From JANNYA01 sp031422315 (lineage in GTDB: Bacteria > Pseudomonadota > Gammaproteobacteria > Xanthomonadales > SZUA-5), in NCBI GenBank assembly GCA_031422315.1, contig JANOQN010000010.1:1-55109 (forward strand): 55,109 nt of DNA, in the 5' to 3' direction. Positions within the stretch are counted from its first letter, which is position 1; each line of letters starts with the position of its first letter. Below, one piece after another: positions 1 to 8,248 of this stretch. The notes beneath the pieces were generated by a model, which saw only the letters and a list, made by a program, of their open reading frames with translations, ran no database searches and was not told the origin of the DNA. The position numbers and the translations under genes are program-made.

Positions 1-73
1 GGCCTATCGGCACCCCTGTCAACGCTTCGCGCTGCACCTCACGGTTCAACTCGCATGACTCGGGGACAAACAT
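1..73 (-). CDS. 5' end of an unidentified gene (runs off left edge)
   Basis: Reading leftward from an ATG at 73-71 gives 24 codons without a stop to the window edge (MFVPESCELNREVQREAL and on). A strong AAAAGGAG ribosome-binding site lies about ten bases upstream of this ATG (plus-strand CTCCTTTT near 84-91), which is why I believe the start. Too little protein is visible to name a family. It is transcribed away from the FAD oxidase gene, so the roughly 500 bases between them should hold a divergent control region. Confidence 0.55.
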   Translation of the reverse strand, partial: MFVPESCELNREVQREALTGVPIG

Positions 74-393
74 GGTTCGCTACTCCTTTTGTTGTGGGGG
101 ACTTTCACCCATTACGCTCTGCCGGTTTGTGCCGGCGCACTCACTCAAAACCCTACATCCAAAATATATGAGGCGAATTTTTCAAGGATATTCAGCAGCT
201 GCCCGGCTATATTTTTACGCATGATTTGGTAGTTGTGACTAAGCAATAGCACAATGACGCGCCCATGCCAAACCGCCGCAAGGCGCACCGCGACCAAGGG
301 TTCGTTGACTATGGCGGGCGGGCAACTGGCAGTTGGCACGAGGCCTTTCGAAGCTCACGGCCTCAAACTGGATGCGCCGCAAATTTTGCGTTC

Positions 394-456
394 GAGGCTC
401 CGTGGTTCGACAAGCTCACCACGAATGGAGACTCGGGCTCAGCACGAACGGAACGT
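394..456. repeat. Dispersed TTCGACAAGCTCA-type repeat element
   Basis: The stretch holds the phrase TTCGACAAGCTCACCACGAA followed 15-20 bases later by a second, degenerate copy (GGGCTCAGCACGAACGG). The motif TTCGACAAGCTCAG-ACGAACGG is a very widespread intergenic repeat in proteobacteria. It lies in the noncoding region 74-584 upstream of the FAD oxidase. Long open frames cross it, but they look like read-through of the repeat and not genes. I see no other confident feature in 74-584 apart from the ribosome-binding site of the leftmost gene. Confidence 0.5.
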
Positions 457-584
457 GGCTCGATGTCGCAAGCAAAGTCGCAATGAGGGCTTCCAAATCG
501 GCTAATTTTCGATACTTCTCCAGCATATTGCTGGACCTGCCAACTCGCAGGCAAGCTCGAAAAAAAGTTCGAGGTGCAGTCTGT

Positions 585-2036
585 ATGCAAGATACCGATA
601 CTCATTTAAATCGTCGCCGCTTGTTACAAGCCGCATTGACTTCTGCTGCATGTGTAGCTTGCAGGCCCGAAGCATCAGATGGCCCAATTGTCGTGCATGA
701 TGTGAGCCAAATAGACGAATTTCGCGTGGCCCAAATCGCTAACCCGCGCAGCAGCGCCGAAGTGAGCGAACTGCTACGCAGCTGGCATGGCCCGATTTGC
801 GTTGGTGGTGCGCGCTACAGTATGGGTGGGCAAATCGCATCTGCTACCGCGCTGCATTTGGACATGCGCAAAATGTGCGCACTCATCGGGCTTGACCCCA
901 TCGCCAAAACCGTGCGCGTGCAAGCAGGAATGCATTGGCGTCAGCTGTTGGATTACTTAGATCCTTTCGGGCTTTCCGTTCAAATCATGCAAAGCTACGC
1001 CAATTTTTCGATTGGCGGTTCGGTATCGGTCAACTGCCACGGGCGCTACGTTGGCAAAGGGGCAATCGCGCATTCAGTTATAGCACTGACCATAGTGATG
1101 GCAAATGGCAAAATCTTTAAAGCAAATCGCAGCCAAAACCCAGCGCTTTTTGCTGCTGCAATCGGTGGTTATGGCGGCATTGGCGTCATTACCGAAGTGG
1201 AGTTAGCGCTGGCCGACAACACCCCAATGCAACGCAGCGTTGCGCTTGTACCTTTGCATGATTACCCAGAATGGTTCGCCAAAAACGTTCTGGGTTCGGT
1301 GGCAAATTCAGACGCGGTGCTGATGCACAATGCCGATTTAATTCCGCCCGATTTTGATCAGCCTTTAGCGATCAGCTGGTACAAATCGGCGGCTGTGCCA
1401 ACTGTGGCACTGCGGCTTCGTACGCAGAACGCCAGCTACCCGCACGACCAAAATGCTATCTGGGCCGCATCGGAATTACCGGGCGCGTCGACATTGCGAA
1501 AACGCGAACAACAATCAGAGCTCAAGCAGCCCGCGCCGATTGTCTGGCGCAATTTTGAAGCAAGCTTAGATGTCGCTTCGTTAGAGCCGCGCACTCGCGC
1601 TTTTTCGACTTATCTGCTGCAAGAATATTTCATCCCGGTTCAGCACTTCAGCGCCTTTGTGAGCGGCTTGCAGCTTGTAATCCGCAAATCGGGCGCGAAC
1701 GTGCTCAATGTATCGATTCGGCACGCGCCGCCCGATCATTTGACGCTGATGCGCTGGGCACCCAGCGAGGTATTTTGTTTCGTGTTGTACTTTAAGCAGC
1801 GCAACACGCAGGCGGCTGATGCGATAACCGCACGCTGGACACGCGAGCTGATCGACTTGGCGCTGCGTTTCGGCGGCCGTTACTACCTGCCCTATCGCTT
1901 ACACGCCAGCGTTTCGCAATTTCAGCAAGCCTATCCCGAGCATCAGCAATTCAGCGCGCTAAAACGCGAAGTGGATCCAAGCAATCGATTGCGGAACAAT
2001 TTGTGGGATAGGTATTTGGGCTCAGCGCTAGTTTGA
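585..2036 (+). CDS. Secreted FAD-dependent oxidase, aldonolactone-oxidase (VAO) type
   Basis: A 483-residue protein of the vanillyl-alcohol-oxidase fold, the family of D-arabinono-1,4-lactone and L-gulonolactone oxidases. Visible are the FAD-binding PP-loop (GGARYSMGG, about residues 74-82), the NFSIGGSVSVNCHGR segment (about 145-160) and a C-terminal aldonolactone-oxidase-like tail ending in KREVDPSNRLRNN. The usual covalent-FAD histidine (GHS) is replaced by tyrosine (RYS), so flavin is probably bound non-covalently. The N-terminus (LNRRRLLQAALTSAACVAC) looks like a twin-arginine and/or lipoprotein signal, implying export. The frame is open further upstream to 333, but that part crosses a dispersed repeat. 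I chose ATG 585 because GAGGTG lies nine bases before it and the signal peptide then sits at the N-terminus. Substrate unknown. Confidence 0.8.
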   Translation: MQDTDTHLNRRRLLQAALTSAACVACRPEASDGPIVVHDVSQIDEFRVAQIANPRSSAEVSELLRSWHGPICVGGARYSMGGQIASATALHLDMRKMCALIGLDPIAKTVRVQAGMHWRQLLDYLDPFGLSVQIMQSYANFSIGGSVSVNCHGRYVGKGAIAHSVIALTIVMANGKIFKANRSQNPALFAAAIGGYGGIGVITEVELALADNTPMQRSVALVPLHDYPEWFAKNVLGSVANSDAVLMHNADLIPPDFDQPLAISWYKSAAVPTVALRLRTQNASYPHDQNAIWAASELPGASTLRKREQQSELKQPAPIVWRNFEASLDVASLEPRTRAFSTYLLQEYFIPVQHFSAFVSGLQLVIRKSGANVLNVSIRHAPPDHLTLMRWAPSEVFCFVLYFKQRNTQAADAITARWTRELIDLALRFGGRYYLPYRLHASVSQFQQAYPEHQQFSALKREVDPSNRLRNNLWDRYLGSALV

Positions 2037-2309
2037 GTTGCATCGCGGCAAAGACGGTCTGATTTTCGCAGGCTTGAATTGTGTTTGCGTTACACATTGT
2101 CGAAATTCGCTTGGCATCTATTGGCACGCTCGTACTGCAACAGACCGGTTTTTCGCCATTTCGTCGGCTCAGTACAAGCTTAGGGATATCCAACCCTAGA
2201 TTTTGCAAAAGCAACAGCATTGAAAACACAAGGATTCTCGAATTTCAAAATGTAAATAAACGCGATTTAGCGTTGCAGTTCTCATTTCAATCAGAAACGA
2301 TGGTTGCGG

Positions 2310-2388
2310 CAGGATGCAATTGCCGCGCCTGGTTCAGAAACGTCTAATTTCTGAACGAGCATCAGAATACCGCGCTCACTGCATCCTG
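2310..2388 (+). promoter_or_regulatory. Structured 5' leader upstream of the fibre-subunit genes
   Basis: The 388-base gap 2037-2424 contains a nested fold just before the first subunit gene. The outer arms CAGGATGCA (2310-2318) and TGCATCCTG (2380-2388) are perfect complements. They enclose a perfect hairpin, GTTCAGAAA (2332-2340) with TTTCTGAAC (2348-2356) and a seven-base loop. It ends about 35 bases before the start codon, so it could act as an mRNA-stabilising or regulatory leader. It does not match a riboswitch class I know. The rest of the gap shows no gene. Confidence 0.4.
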
Positions 2389-2424
2389 TTGGCTTTTTCA
2401 CCTAACAAAGGAGCGCTATTTACA

Positions 2425-3111
2425 ATGAGATACAAACAAAGATGCAAACTCCCAGCCCTGGTCGCGGTGGCCTTGGGTATTGGGCTTTCCTCCGCAGCGT
2501 GGAGCGCGGCCACCGGCAATAGCAGTACAGCGCTCAATTTAACCGGCCGTTTGGCGGTGCTTTCTTACTACAGTAATTTGGCGGTTGACTTGCCACTTAC
2601 TCAGCTTGCGCCAACGAACTGTACCGCCGATACGCCGAATGATTTTGAGTGCGCGAACACGGCCTTGCGAACCCGAACAACGACGCGTGTGGGCGGTGAA
2701 TTACGCGCTAATTTCAATCCTGTAACCGGATTGTTGAACGTCAATTTTCCAGTCAATCTGATCAACGCGCCTTTGATTTTGCAAAACGTGTGGGCGGTGC
2801 GAACCATTGGCGGAACCGGTCTGTTGGGCGCTACCAGCTCGCTTACCTTAGCGCTTTTAAATCCGCTCACGCCGCTTAGCAATGGCGCATCTCAGGTCGG
2901 TTTAGCGACGCTATCGGTACCGGGTTTGATTCACAACGATACCAGCGGCGTCATTGGCAACAACACGCCGGTCACGGGCTTTACCGACGCGGGCTTGGTC
3001 AATGCCCGTACCGGCTCGGTTCGGATCAATCTCAATTTTCTAAACACCACGCTGAGTGGCAATCACACGCGCGCGGGTTCTGAGTATCGACTGACGCTCA
3101 CCAACCTCTAA
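2425..3111 (+). CDS. Secreted fibre subunit-like protein, paralogue 1
   Basis: A 228-residue protein with a clear Sec signal peptide (basic start, hydrophobic VAVALGIGL, likely cut after AWSA near residue 28). The mature part is beta-rich, low in charge and rich in Asn/Thr/Leu, as in pilus subunits. It has a cysteine pair in the loop NCTADTPNDFEC and ends in an alternating strand, GSEYRLTLTNL. ATG 2425 has AAAGGAG just upstream. An earlier in-frame start at 2314 lies inside the leader hairpins and is rejected. It is 60 bases from a close paralogue and heads the chaperone/usher locus, so I infer a structural subunit of a surface fibre. I cannot place it in a named pilin family. Confidence 0.6.
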   Translation: MRYKQRCKLPALVAVALGIGLSSAAWSAATGNSSTALNLTGRLAVLSYYSNLAVDLPLTQLAPTNCTADTPNDFECANTALRTRTTTRVGGELRANFNPVTGLLNVNFPVNLINAPLILQNVWAVRTIGGTGLLGATSSLTLALLNPLTPLSNGASQVGLATLSVPGLIHNDTSGVIGNNTPVTGFTDAGLVNARTGSVRINLNFLNTTLSGNHTRAGSEYRLTLTNL

Positions 3112-3171
3112 GCCAATATGCACCATCAAAACCAGTAACTAGACTCTCACTAATCAATAGGAAACTCATTT

Positions 3172-3798
3172 ATGAAAACGAAAATGATCGCTCTTTCCGC
3201 CGCACTGCTCGCCTCGGGTTCGGTATTCGCGCAAGCCGTTGGCGAAACCACACTCGATATCAACCTCACAGGGGAGCTGGCAATTTTGTCGTACTACAGC
3301 ACGCTGCAAGTTGACCTGCCGCTAACCCAGCTCGCGCCGACAGGCTGCACGGCAGATACCGCTAATGACTTTGAATGCGCGACCGCTGCGCTGCAAACTG
3401 CTACCGCCACCGTTTCCGGCGGCAATATCAATGCGGGTTTTACTGCGCCGCCAGCGCCGACTTTTCCAGTCGTGCTGACCAATGCGCCGTTGATTTTGCA
3501 AAACGTTTGGGCGGTGCGCTCGATTGGTGGCGCAACCGCTAATGCAACGCTTGCCGTTACCCAGGGTAATGTCAATCTAACCGGGCCTGGTGCTTCCGCG
3601 ATTGGCATCATTGCCGCTGCGGTGCAATCAGCAGGTTCGACCAATGACGATACCGCCACGATTACCTTTGCTGATCCAGGCTTAGTAGTTCCACGCGTGG
3701 GCAATGTGCGTTTGAATCTTGATTTGACCAACGCGACGCGCTCTGGCGTGCATGCGGCTGCCGGCTCGGAATATACCTTGACGCTTACCAACATCTAA
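3172..3798 (+). CDS. Secreted fibre subunit-like protein, paralogue 2
   Basis: A 208-residue protein with a 20-residue signal peptide (MKTKMIALSAALLASGSVFA). It aligns along its whole length with the preceding gene product. Shared blocks are DLPLTQLAP, the cysteine loop CTADT-NDFEC, NAPLILQNVWAVR, an R-G-VR-NL segment and the terminal strand GSEYTLTLTNI. The strongest conservation is in the first half and at the C-terminus, as expected if those strands make subunit-subunit contacts. The gene has AGGAAACTC before its ATG. A hairpin follows its stop codon, so this pair may be expressed more strongly than the downstream assembly genes. Function inferred from context only. Confidence 0.6.
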   Translation: MKTKMIALSAALLASGSVFAQAVGETTLDINLTGELAILSYYSTLQVDLPLTQLAPTGCTADTANDFECATAALQTATATVSGGNINAGFTAPPAPTFPVVLTNAPLILQNVWAVRSIGGATANATLAVTQGNVNLTGPGASAIGIIAAAVQSAGSTNDDTATITFADPGLVVPRVGNVRLNLDLTNATRSGVHAAAGSEYTLTLTNI

Positions 3799-3816
3799 TC
3801 AACAGCTAGCAAAGCA

Positions 3817-3850
3817 ACGCTGCCTCCGGTTTTCCAATCGTAGGCAGCGT
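3817..3850 (+). terminator. Intra-operon hairpin (possible attenuator)
   Basis: ACGCTGCCT (3817-3825) and AGGCAGCGT (3842-3850) form a perfect nine-base-pair stem around a 16-base loop, between the second subunit gene and the next gene. There is no T-run after it, so it may stabilise the upstream mRNA or partly attenuate transcription instead of ending it. Confidence 0.5.
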
Positions 3851-3881
3851 CTAGATAAACCCACTCATGACGACTGTGCAT

Positions 3882-4448
3882 ATGAAGCAAACGCGTTTTT
3901 CTAAGTGCGTCCAGCGATGGACGGCTTTATTCGCTATTGGCCTATCGATCGCCTGCATTTCCAGCGCTCACCCAAACATCCACATTGAAGTGCTGCGCCC
4001 CTACGTGCAGCTTGAGCCTGTGCGAGTTAATGAGCTATCTAATGTTAGTCAGCAGAGCACCGGCAGCCGGCGCAGCAGTGTGATCGTCGTCAACGGCAGT
4101 TTAGTTGCCGGTGGCAAGCCGCCGCCTGAGCTCGGCGGTGAACTGCTGCCGATTCGCCGCACGCTTAAGAACGCATTTCGCATGCGAGTTGATCAGCTCA
4201 GCCAGATTCCCACGCTGCGTGTCAGTTTAAAAAGCCGGAGCGGGGCGAAAAACCAGTTCAATGCGCTGAGCGATAGCGCCGCCGGTGCGCACCTGCCCGC
4301 AGCCGCTAGCATTACCGGACTTCGCTTCGAAGAGCGCCTGGGCCAACGCTGGATGACCGGTGACGTTGAGCTGTTGATTGACGCCGCAGCCGCACCGCGC
4401 ATGGGCGCGTTTCGGGGTCAGCTCAGCTATGAAATTGAATCTTTCTAG
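3882..4448 (+). CDS. Small secreted protein of the usher locus
   Basis: 188 residues from ATG 3882, with a signal peptide (LFAIGLSIACISSA). An upstream in-frame ATG at 3867 would add five residues. The mature protein has no cysteines, a predicted beta-rich N-terminal part and a C-terminal strand (FRGQLSYEIESF) that could act as a donor or edge strand. I do not recognise a family. Its place between the two subunit-like genes and the chaperone gene matches the minor-subunit position in Csu-type (archaic) chaperone-usher operons, so a minor or adaptor subunit is the best guess. Confidence 0.5.
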   Translation: MKQTRFSKCVQRWTALFAIGLSIACISSAHPNIHIEVLRPYVQLEPVRVNELSNVSQQSTGSRRSSVIVVNGSLVAGGKPPPELGGELLPIRRTLKNAFRMRVDQLSQIPTLRVSLKSRSGAKNQFNALSDSAAGAHLPAAASITGLRFEERLGQRWMTGDVELLIDAAAAPRMGAFRGQLSYEIESF

Positions 4449-4493
4449 TGTTTCACGATATTAATTCGTTAGCTAACAACGTTGTATCTACTC

Positions 4494-5441
4494 ATGCAAT
4501 CCAGGAACTTCTACGTGCTTGATCCTAAATTTAACTGCTTCAATCTTTCGCGCCGTTTAAGCGGCGTACTGCACACTTTGCGCCAGCTTTTTATGGGCGT
4601 GTTACTGGCATTGACGCTCGTTAACAGCGTGCTTGCTCAGCAGAGCGGCCCGGCAATGGCTGAGGTGGGCATCAGCCCGCCTTACCTTGATTTGCCGATG
4701 AGCGCGGCACAAAAAACTCAGAGCTTTCGTTTTTTCAATATCAATGGCAAGCCAACCAACGTGAAAGTCAGCGTACTGCCTTGGACATTAACAGCCGAAG
4801 GCAAAGTTGAATTTCTTGCCTCAAGCGCTGAATCGATTGATCAGTGGGTGGTCGTCAATCCTTCTCGCTTTTCGACCGAAGCTGGCAAGTCCCAAGTGGT
4901 GCGTTTTAGCGTGCGCCCGGCTACTGAATTGAGCACAGGTGAGCATCGCTTCATGATGATATTCGAGCAAGAAGATCAGTCCAGCGAAGATACCGCTGAT
5001 GCTGAATCAGAGGGCATGATGCAGGCGTTATTTCGTTTGGAATCAGCGGTTTATGTGCAAGTAGGCGATAGCACCCGTAGCGCCGAGCTGAGCCTTCTGG
5101 ACAGCATGCCCAGCCAATTGCGGCTAGGCCTAAAAGCGAGCGGATCAGCCAATACCCGCGTTATCGGTCAAGCGGCAATCTACCCAGCTGCGCAGTTTCC
5201 TGGGGCTGAAAAAACTAAGGAACTGCCGGGTGTGCAAAACCCAGATTTTGTAAAACCCGAGCCCATGCTTTGGACGCAAATCATGCCGAGCGCACCGGTT
5301 TTACCCGGCAGCGCGCGCGAATTGCCGCTGTTGATTGCGCCCAAGCTGCTGCCCGGGCGCTACGTTTTGGATTTGAACGGCACAATCGGTGATGCCGTGC
5401 TTGATCGTGCATTTGAATTTGAGATCATGCCTACGCCATGA
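4494..5441 (+). CDS. Periplasmic fimbrial-type chaperone
   Basis: About 315 residues with a signal sequence ending near VNSVLAQQ. The mature N-terminus (AEVGISPPYLDLPMSAAQK) reads like the first strands of a PapD-like chaperone: a PxxxDLP-type strand, then a QSFRFFNINGKPTNVKVSV strand pair and the VVRFSVRP and HRFMMIFEQ strands. Such chaperones complement pilus subunits in the periplasm and hand them to the usher. Possible starts are TTG 4482, ATG 4494 and ATG 4593. The last would leave the tightest signal peptide. The stop overlaps the usher start (ATGA), showing translational coupling. Which chaperone-usher clade it belongs to is not clear by eye. Confidence 0.65.
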   Translation: MQSRNFYVLDPKFNCFNLSRRLSGVLHTLRQLFMGVLLALTLVNSVLAQQSGPAMAEVGISPPYLDLPMSAAQKTQSFRFFNINGKPTNVKVSVLPWTLTAEGKVEFLASSAESIDQWVVVNPSRFSTEAGKSQVVRFSVRPATELSTGEHRFMMIFEQEDQSSEDTADAESEGMMQALFRLESAVYVQVGDSTRSAELSLLDSMPSQLRLGLKASGSANTRVIGQAAIYPAAQFPGAEKTKELPGVQNPDFVKPEPMLWTQIMPSAPVLPGSARELPLLIAPKLLPGRYVLDLNGTIGDAVLDRAFEFEIMPTP

Positions 5442-8062
5442 GGGTCTATAGCATATGTAAGACGGCAAGCTTGGTCATCTTGGCGTTGGTGGCGCTGGCG
5501 CAGACGCAAACTGCGAGCGCGGCGCAGTTAGCGGGTGATCCTTCGCAAGCGCAAACAAAGGTTTTAGCCGCCGAGCCGAGCTTGGCCGGTGTTCGGCTTA
5601 ATCAGCGCGACTTACCGGATGTTTCCGTTGCAATATTCAACCCGGATTCGCCTGATCATGTTTTGGTGTCGGTAGCAGGGTTCGCTGATGTGCTCGGTTT
5701 AGCTTGGAAAGCGCCCGAAGCAGGCGCTGCGGGCACCCTACAAACGCCCATTGGCCTCGCGGAAATTCCTGCCGATGCACTGCAAATGATACAAGGCGAG
5801 GCATTTGCGCCAATCGCACTTTTAGCGGAAAAGCTAGCCAGTCAAATCAACTTTGATCCGGGCGAATTTGCACTGCTGTGTGAAGTGCCCTGGCGCGAGC
5901 AATCAGGCACATCGGCGCGAAAATCCAATTTATTAACACCCGACGTCTTCGCGCCTAATTTATCGCTATCGCGAACGCGCACGTCGCTGTCAGGCTCGCG
6001 CATCAATGGCCGCACCAATGCCTCGGTTGATCAGCAGTTTGCCGGTATTTTAGGGCCGGGCATATGGAATACCCAGTTTAGTCGTGGCCTGCTCGATAGT
6101 GGGAGTGATACGCGTTTGGAGTCGCTTTGGTGGCTTTACGAACGCGGCTCGCACCGCAATTTGCTGGGCTTTGATCGGGTTAATCTTAATCCTTTGCTCA
6201 ACGGCTTTAGGCTATCTGGCGTGCAATATTCGTACACCAATAATCCGGCTCAGGTATACCAAACGCAGCGTGGCTACACCGGCCAGCTAGTCGCCAGTGC
6301 CGGTCAGTCCAGCAATACTTTGCAAGGTCAAGGGCCAGCCGGTGGCACGGCGGAGCTGCGTGTGGCGGGCCTTGTATTGCAGCGGCAAATTATCGGTTTG
6401 GACGGCCGGTACGAGTTTTACAATGTGCCTACCGGTGCTGGCCAGGGCATTGATGTGGAGGTTGCGCTGTATGAGTTTGCTCGGCCGGGATTGCCCGTGC
6501 GGGTCGAGCAATTTTTATCGCAAGCCAGCGCCTATCAGCTTGCAAAGGGCACGTATTTTCACTACTTCGGCGTGGGCCAGTTAGGCGATCCATTGCGCCG
6601 TGATCAGCAAAACGAGCGCTACTCAATCCGCGGTGATTTGGAGCAAGGCAGAGGTGCTTTCTATCAAAGCCGCTACGGCATATCAGATCGAATGACCGTG
6701 GAGGCCGCGACGCAATCGTTGAACGGCGTGCGGCAAAATCTAGTCGGCTCGGCGTTTAATCTCGGGCGCTTGGGCAGCTGGGCGAGCTACTTGGCACAAG
6801 GCGCAAACAGTACGCGCGCCTATCAAATTTTTGGCGATGGTGAATATGGTGATTTTCGCTGGCGCGCCGATATGATTGATCGAGAAGCAGGCTTTCAAGG
6901 CAGTGAAGATCGCGCCGTTCGCGCCCAGCGTGCGGAAGTCTTGTACGAGCCCAATGTTCGGCTTGAGCTTGGATTGGTTTACGGACTAACTGAAAACGAG
7001 CTTGAAGCACGCCGCTCGTTCCTAAAGCCCTCGCTGCGCTACAGCCCGACCGAGCAGCTGAGCTTTAGAGCAAAACCTAGTTTTGACGGCGAGTACAGCT
7101 ATGACATCGACTGGATCATCAACGAGCGCTCGCGTTTGAGTGTCGGCCGTTTTGGCGAGCAAACGCAAGCGGAGTATCAGTACGCCATAAATCCATCGCA
7201 TCGAATACGCGCGCTCGCGATTGAATCTAAACCTCCGCAGGACAATCTAACAAAACTCGGTACACAGCGCCGCACCGCACTGATCCTGGACTCAAATTGG
7301 GGCGGGCGCGGACGCACGGTCACCTCGATTGGTTTGGTCGGCGGCGGTAATCGCACTGGCTATTTAGCGGAACTATCGCATGAGCTAACACCCGGCTTAG
7401 ACGCGCGCGTCAGAGTCGAGCGCGACGGCCTTTTTGGCGCAAGCTCAGATTTGCTCGTGCAGTTTTTCGTAGTCGGTGACTTTGCCGTCAGCGGTACTCG
7501 GCTGCTGCCAAACTATGGTGCAAGCAGCATCTTGGGTAGCGAAGGCAGTATTGCCGGCGCGCTTGAATCGGATTCGGCGAGTATTGTCGATGATCTTGAT
7601 TTAGGCCAGTTGCCGATTTTGATCGATGGCCAAATTCGCGGCTACACGATGCCGGGCGGTAAATTTTCGCTCGATGAGCTTGCGCCGGGCGTCTATCGCG
7701 TTGAGATGGATGGTGAAGGTTTGCCGATTGAAGTCGCCATTGCAAACCCGGCGCGCAACGTGCAAGTGCGCCGGGGCGGCGTAACTGATCTAACTTTCGA
7801 TCTGGAAATTCTGCTTGGCTTTGCTGGAAAAGCCGTGCTGCCCGGCGTGTCAGAGCTGGCCAATCTGCGGGTGGAAGTGTTGGATGCCAGCGGCGCGCTA
7901 GCTCAGAAAACTACATTGAATCGCTTTGGCTATTATCGCGTGGATAACCTAAAGCCCGGGCAGTATCGAGTGCAGCTATTGGATAAAAATGGCAAAGTCT
8001 TGGCATCGCTTGACTCGGTAACGCTGGTGGATACTTTTGTGTTTGGGCAGAATTTGCAGTGA
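5438..8062 (+). CDS. Usher-like outer-membrane assembly protein
   Basis: An 874-residue protein with a signal peptide (to about residue 28). It has an N-terminal domain with conserved LAEKLASQINFDPGEF features and a long alternating beta region typical of an outer-membrane barrel. A plug-like segment includes GLDGRYEFYNVPTG. The C-terminus has two repeated carboxypeptidase-regulatory/CNA-B-like beta-sandwich modules, each with GGKFSLDELAPGVYRVEM- or GYYRVDNLKPGQYRVQL-like strands. It resembles fimbrial ushers in overall order but departs from the classical motif set. Its start overlaps the chaperone stop by four bases. It probably secretes and assembles the subunits encoded upstream. No adhesin gene follows it on this strand. 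Confidence 0.65.
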   Translation: MRVYSICKTASLVILALVALAQTQTASAAQLAGDPSQAQTKVLAAEPSLAGVRLNQRDLPDVSVAIFNPDSPDHVLVSVAGFADVLGLAWKAPEAGAAGTLQTPIGLAEIPADALQMIQGEAFAPIALLAEKLASQINFDPGEFALLCEVPWREQSGTSARKSNLLTPDVFAPNLSLSRTRTSLSGSRINGRTNASVDQQFAGILGPGIWNTQFSRGLLDSGSDTRLESLWWLYERGSHRNLLGFDRVNLNPLLNGFRLSGVQYSYTNNPAQVYQTQRGYTGQLVASAGQSSNTLQGQGPAGGTAELRVAGLVLQRQIIGLDGRYEFYNVPTGAGQGIDVEVALYEFARPGLPVRVEQFLSQASAYQLAKGTYFHYFGVGQLGDPLRRDQQNERYSIRGDLEQGRGAFYQSRYGISDRMTVEAATQSLNGVRQNLVGSAFNLGRLGSWASYLAQGANSTRAYQIFGDGEYGDFRWRADMIDREAGFQGSEDRAVRAQRAEVLYEPNVRLELGLVYGLTENELEARRSFLKPSLRYSPTEQLSFRAKPSFDGEYSYDIDWIINERSRLSVGRFGEQTQAEYQYAINPSHRIRALAIESKPPQDNLTKLGTQRRTALILDSNWGGRGRTVTSIGLVGGGNRTGYLAELSHELTPGLDARVRVERDGLFGASSDLLVQFFVVGDFAVSGTRLLPNYGASSILGSEGSIAGALESDSASIVDDLDLGQLPILIDGQIRGYTMPGGKFSLDELAPGVYRVEMDGEGLPIEVAIANPARNVQVRRGGVTDLTFDLEILLGFAGKAVLPGVSELANLRVEVLDASGALAQKTTLNRFGYYRVDNLKPGQYRVQLLDKNGKVLASLDSVTLVDTFVFGQNLQ

Positions 8063-8248
8063 GACTCGACTAGCGACGGGTTACCGGATCGGCCCTCGGC
8101 CCTGGCTTTCGGATTTATTTTACTGTGCGGCATCCAACGCCACCCGCGCAGTTGAAACCCGTAGCGCGCCAATAGGTTCTAAAACCAACAAATCGGCATC
8201 GCCGCTCACAATAGCGCAAGCACCTGCCTCTGCAACTCGCAACCGGCC

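Noticed and set aside
333..584. N-terminal extension of the FAD oxidase frame
   Set aside because: It reads through a dispersed repeat and would place the signal peptide 84 residues inside the protein. ATG 585 has a ribosome-binding site.
3294..3794. 166-codon minus-strand frame opposite the second fibre subunit
   Set aside because: It is a shadow of the GC-rich coding strand. The plus-strand gene has a signal peptide and a close paralogue.
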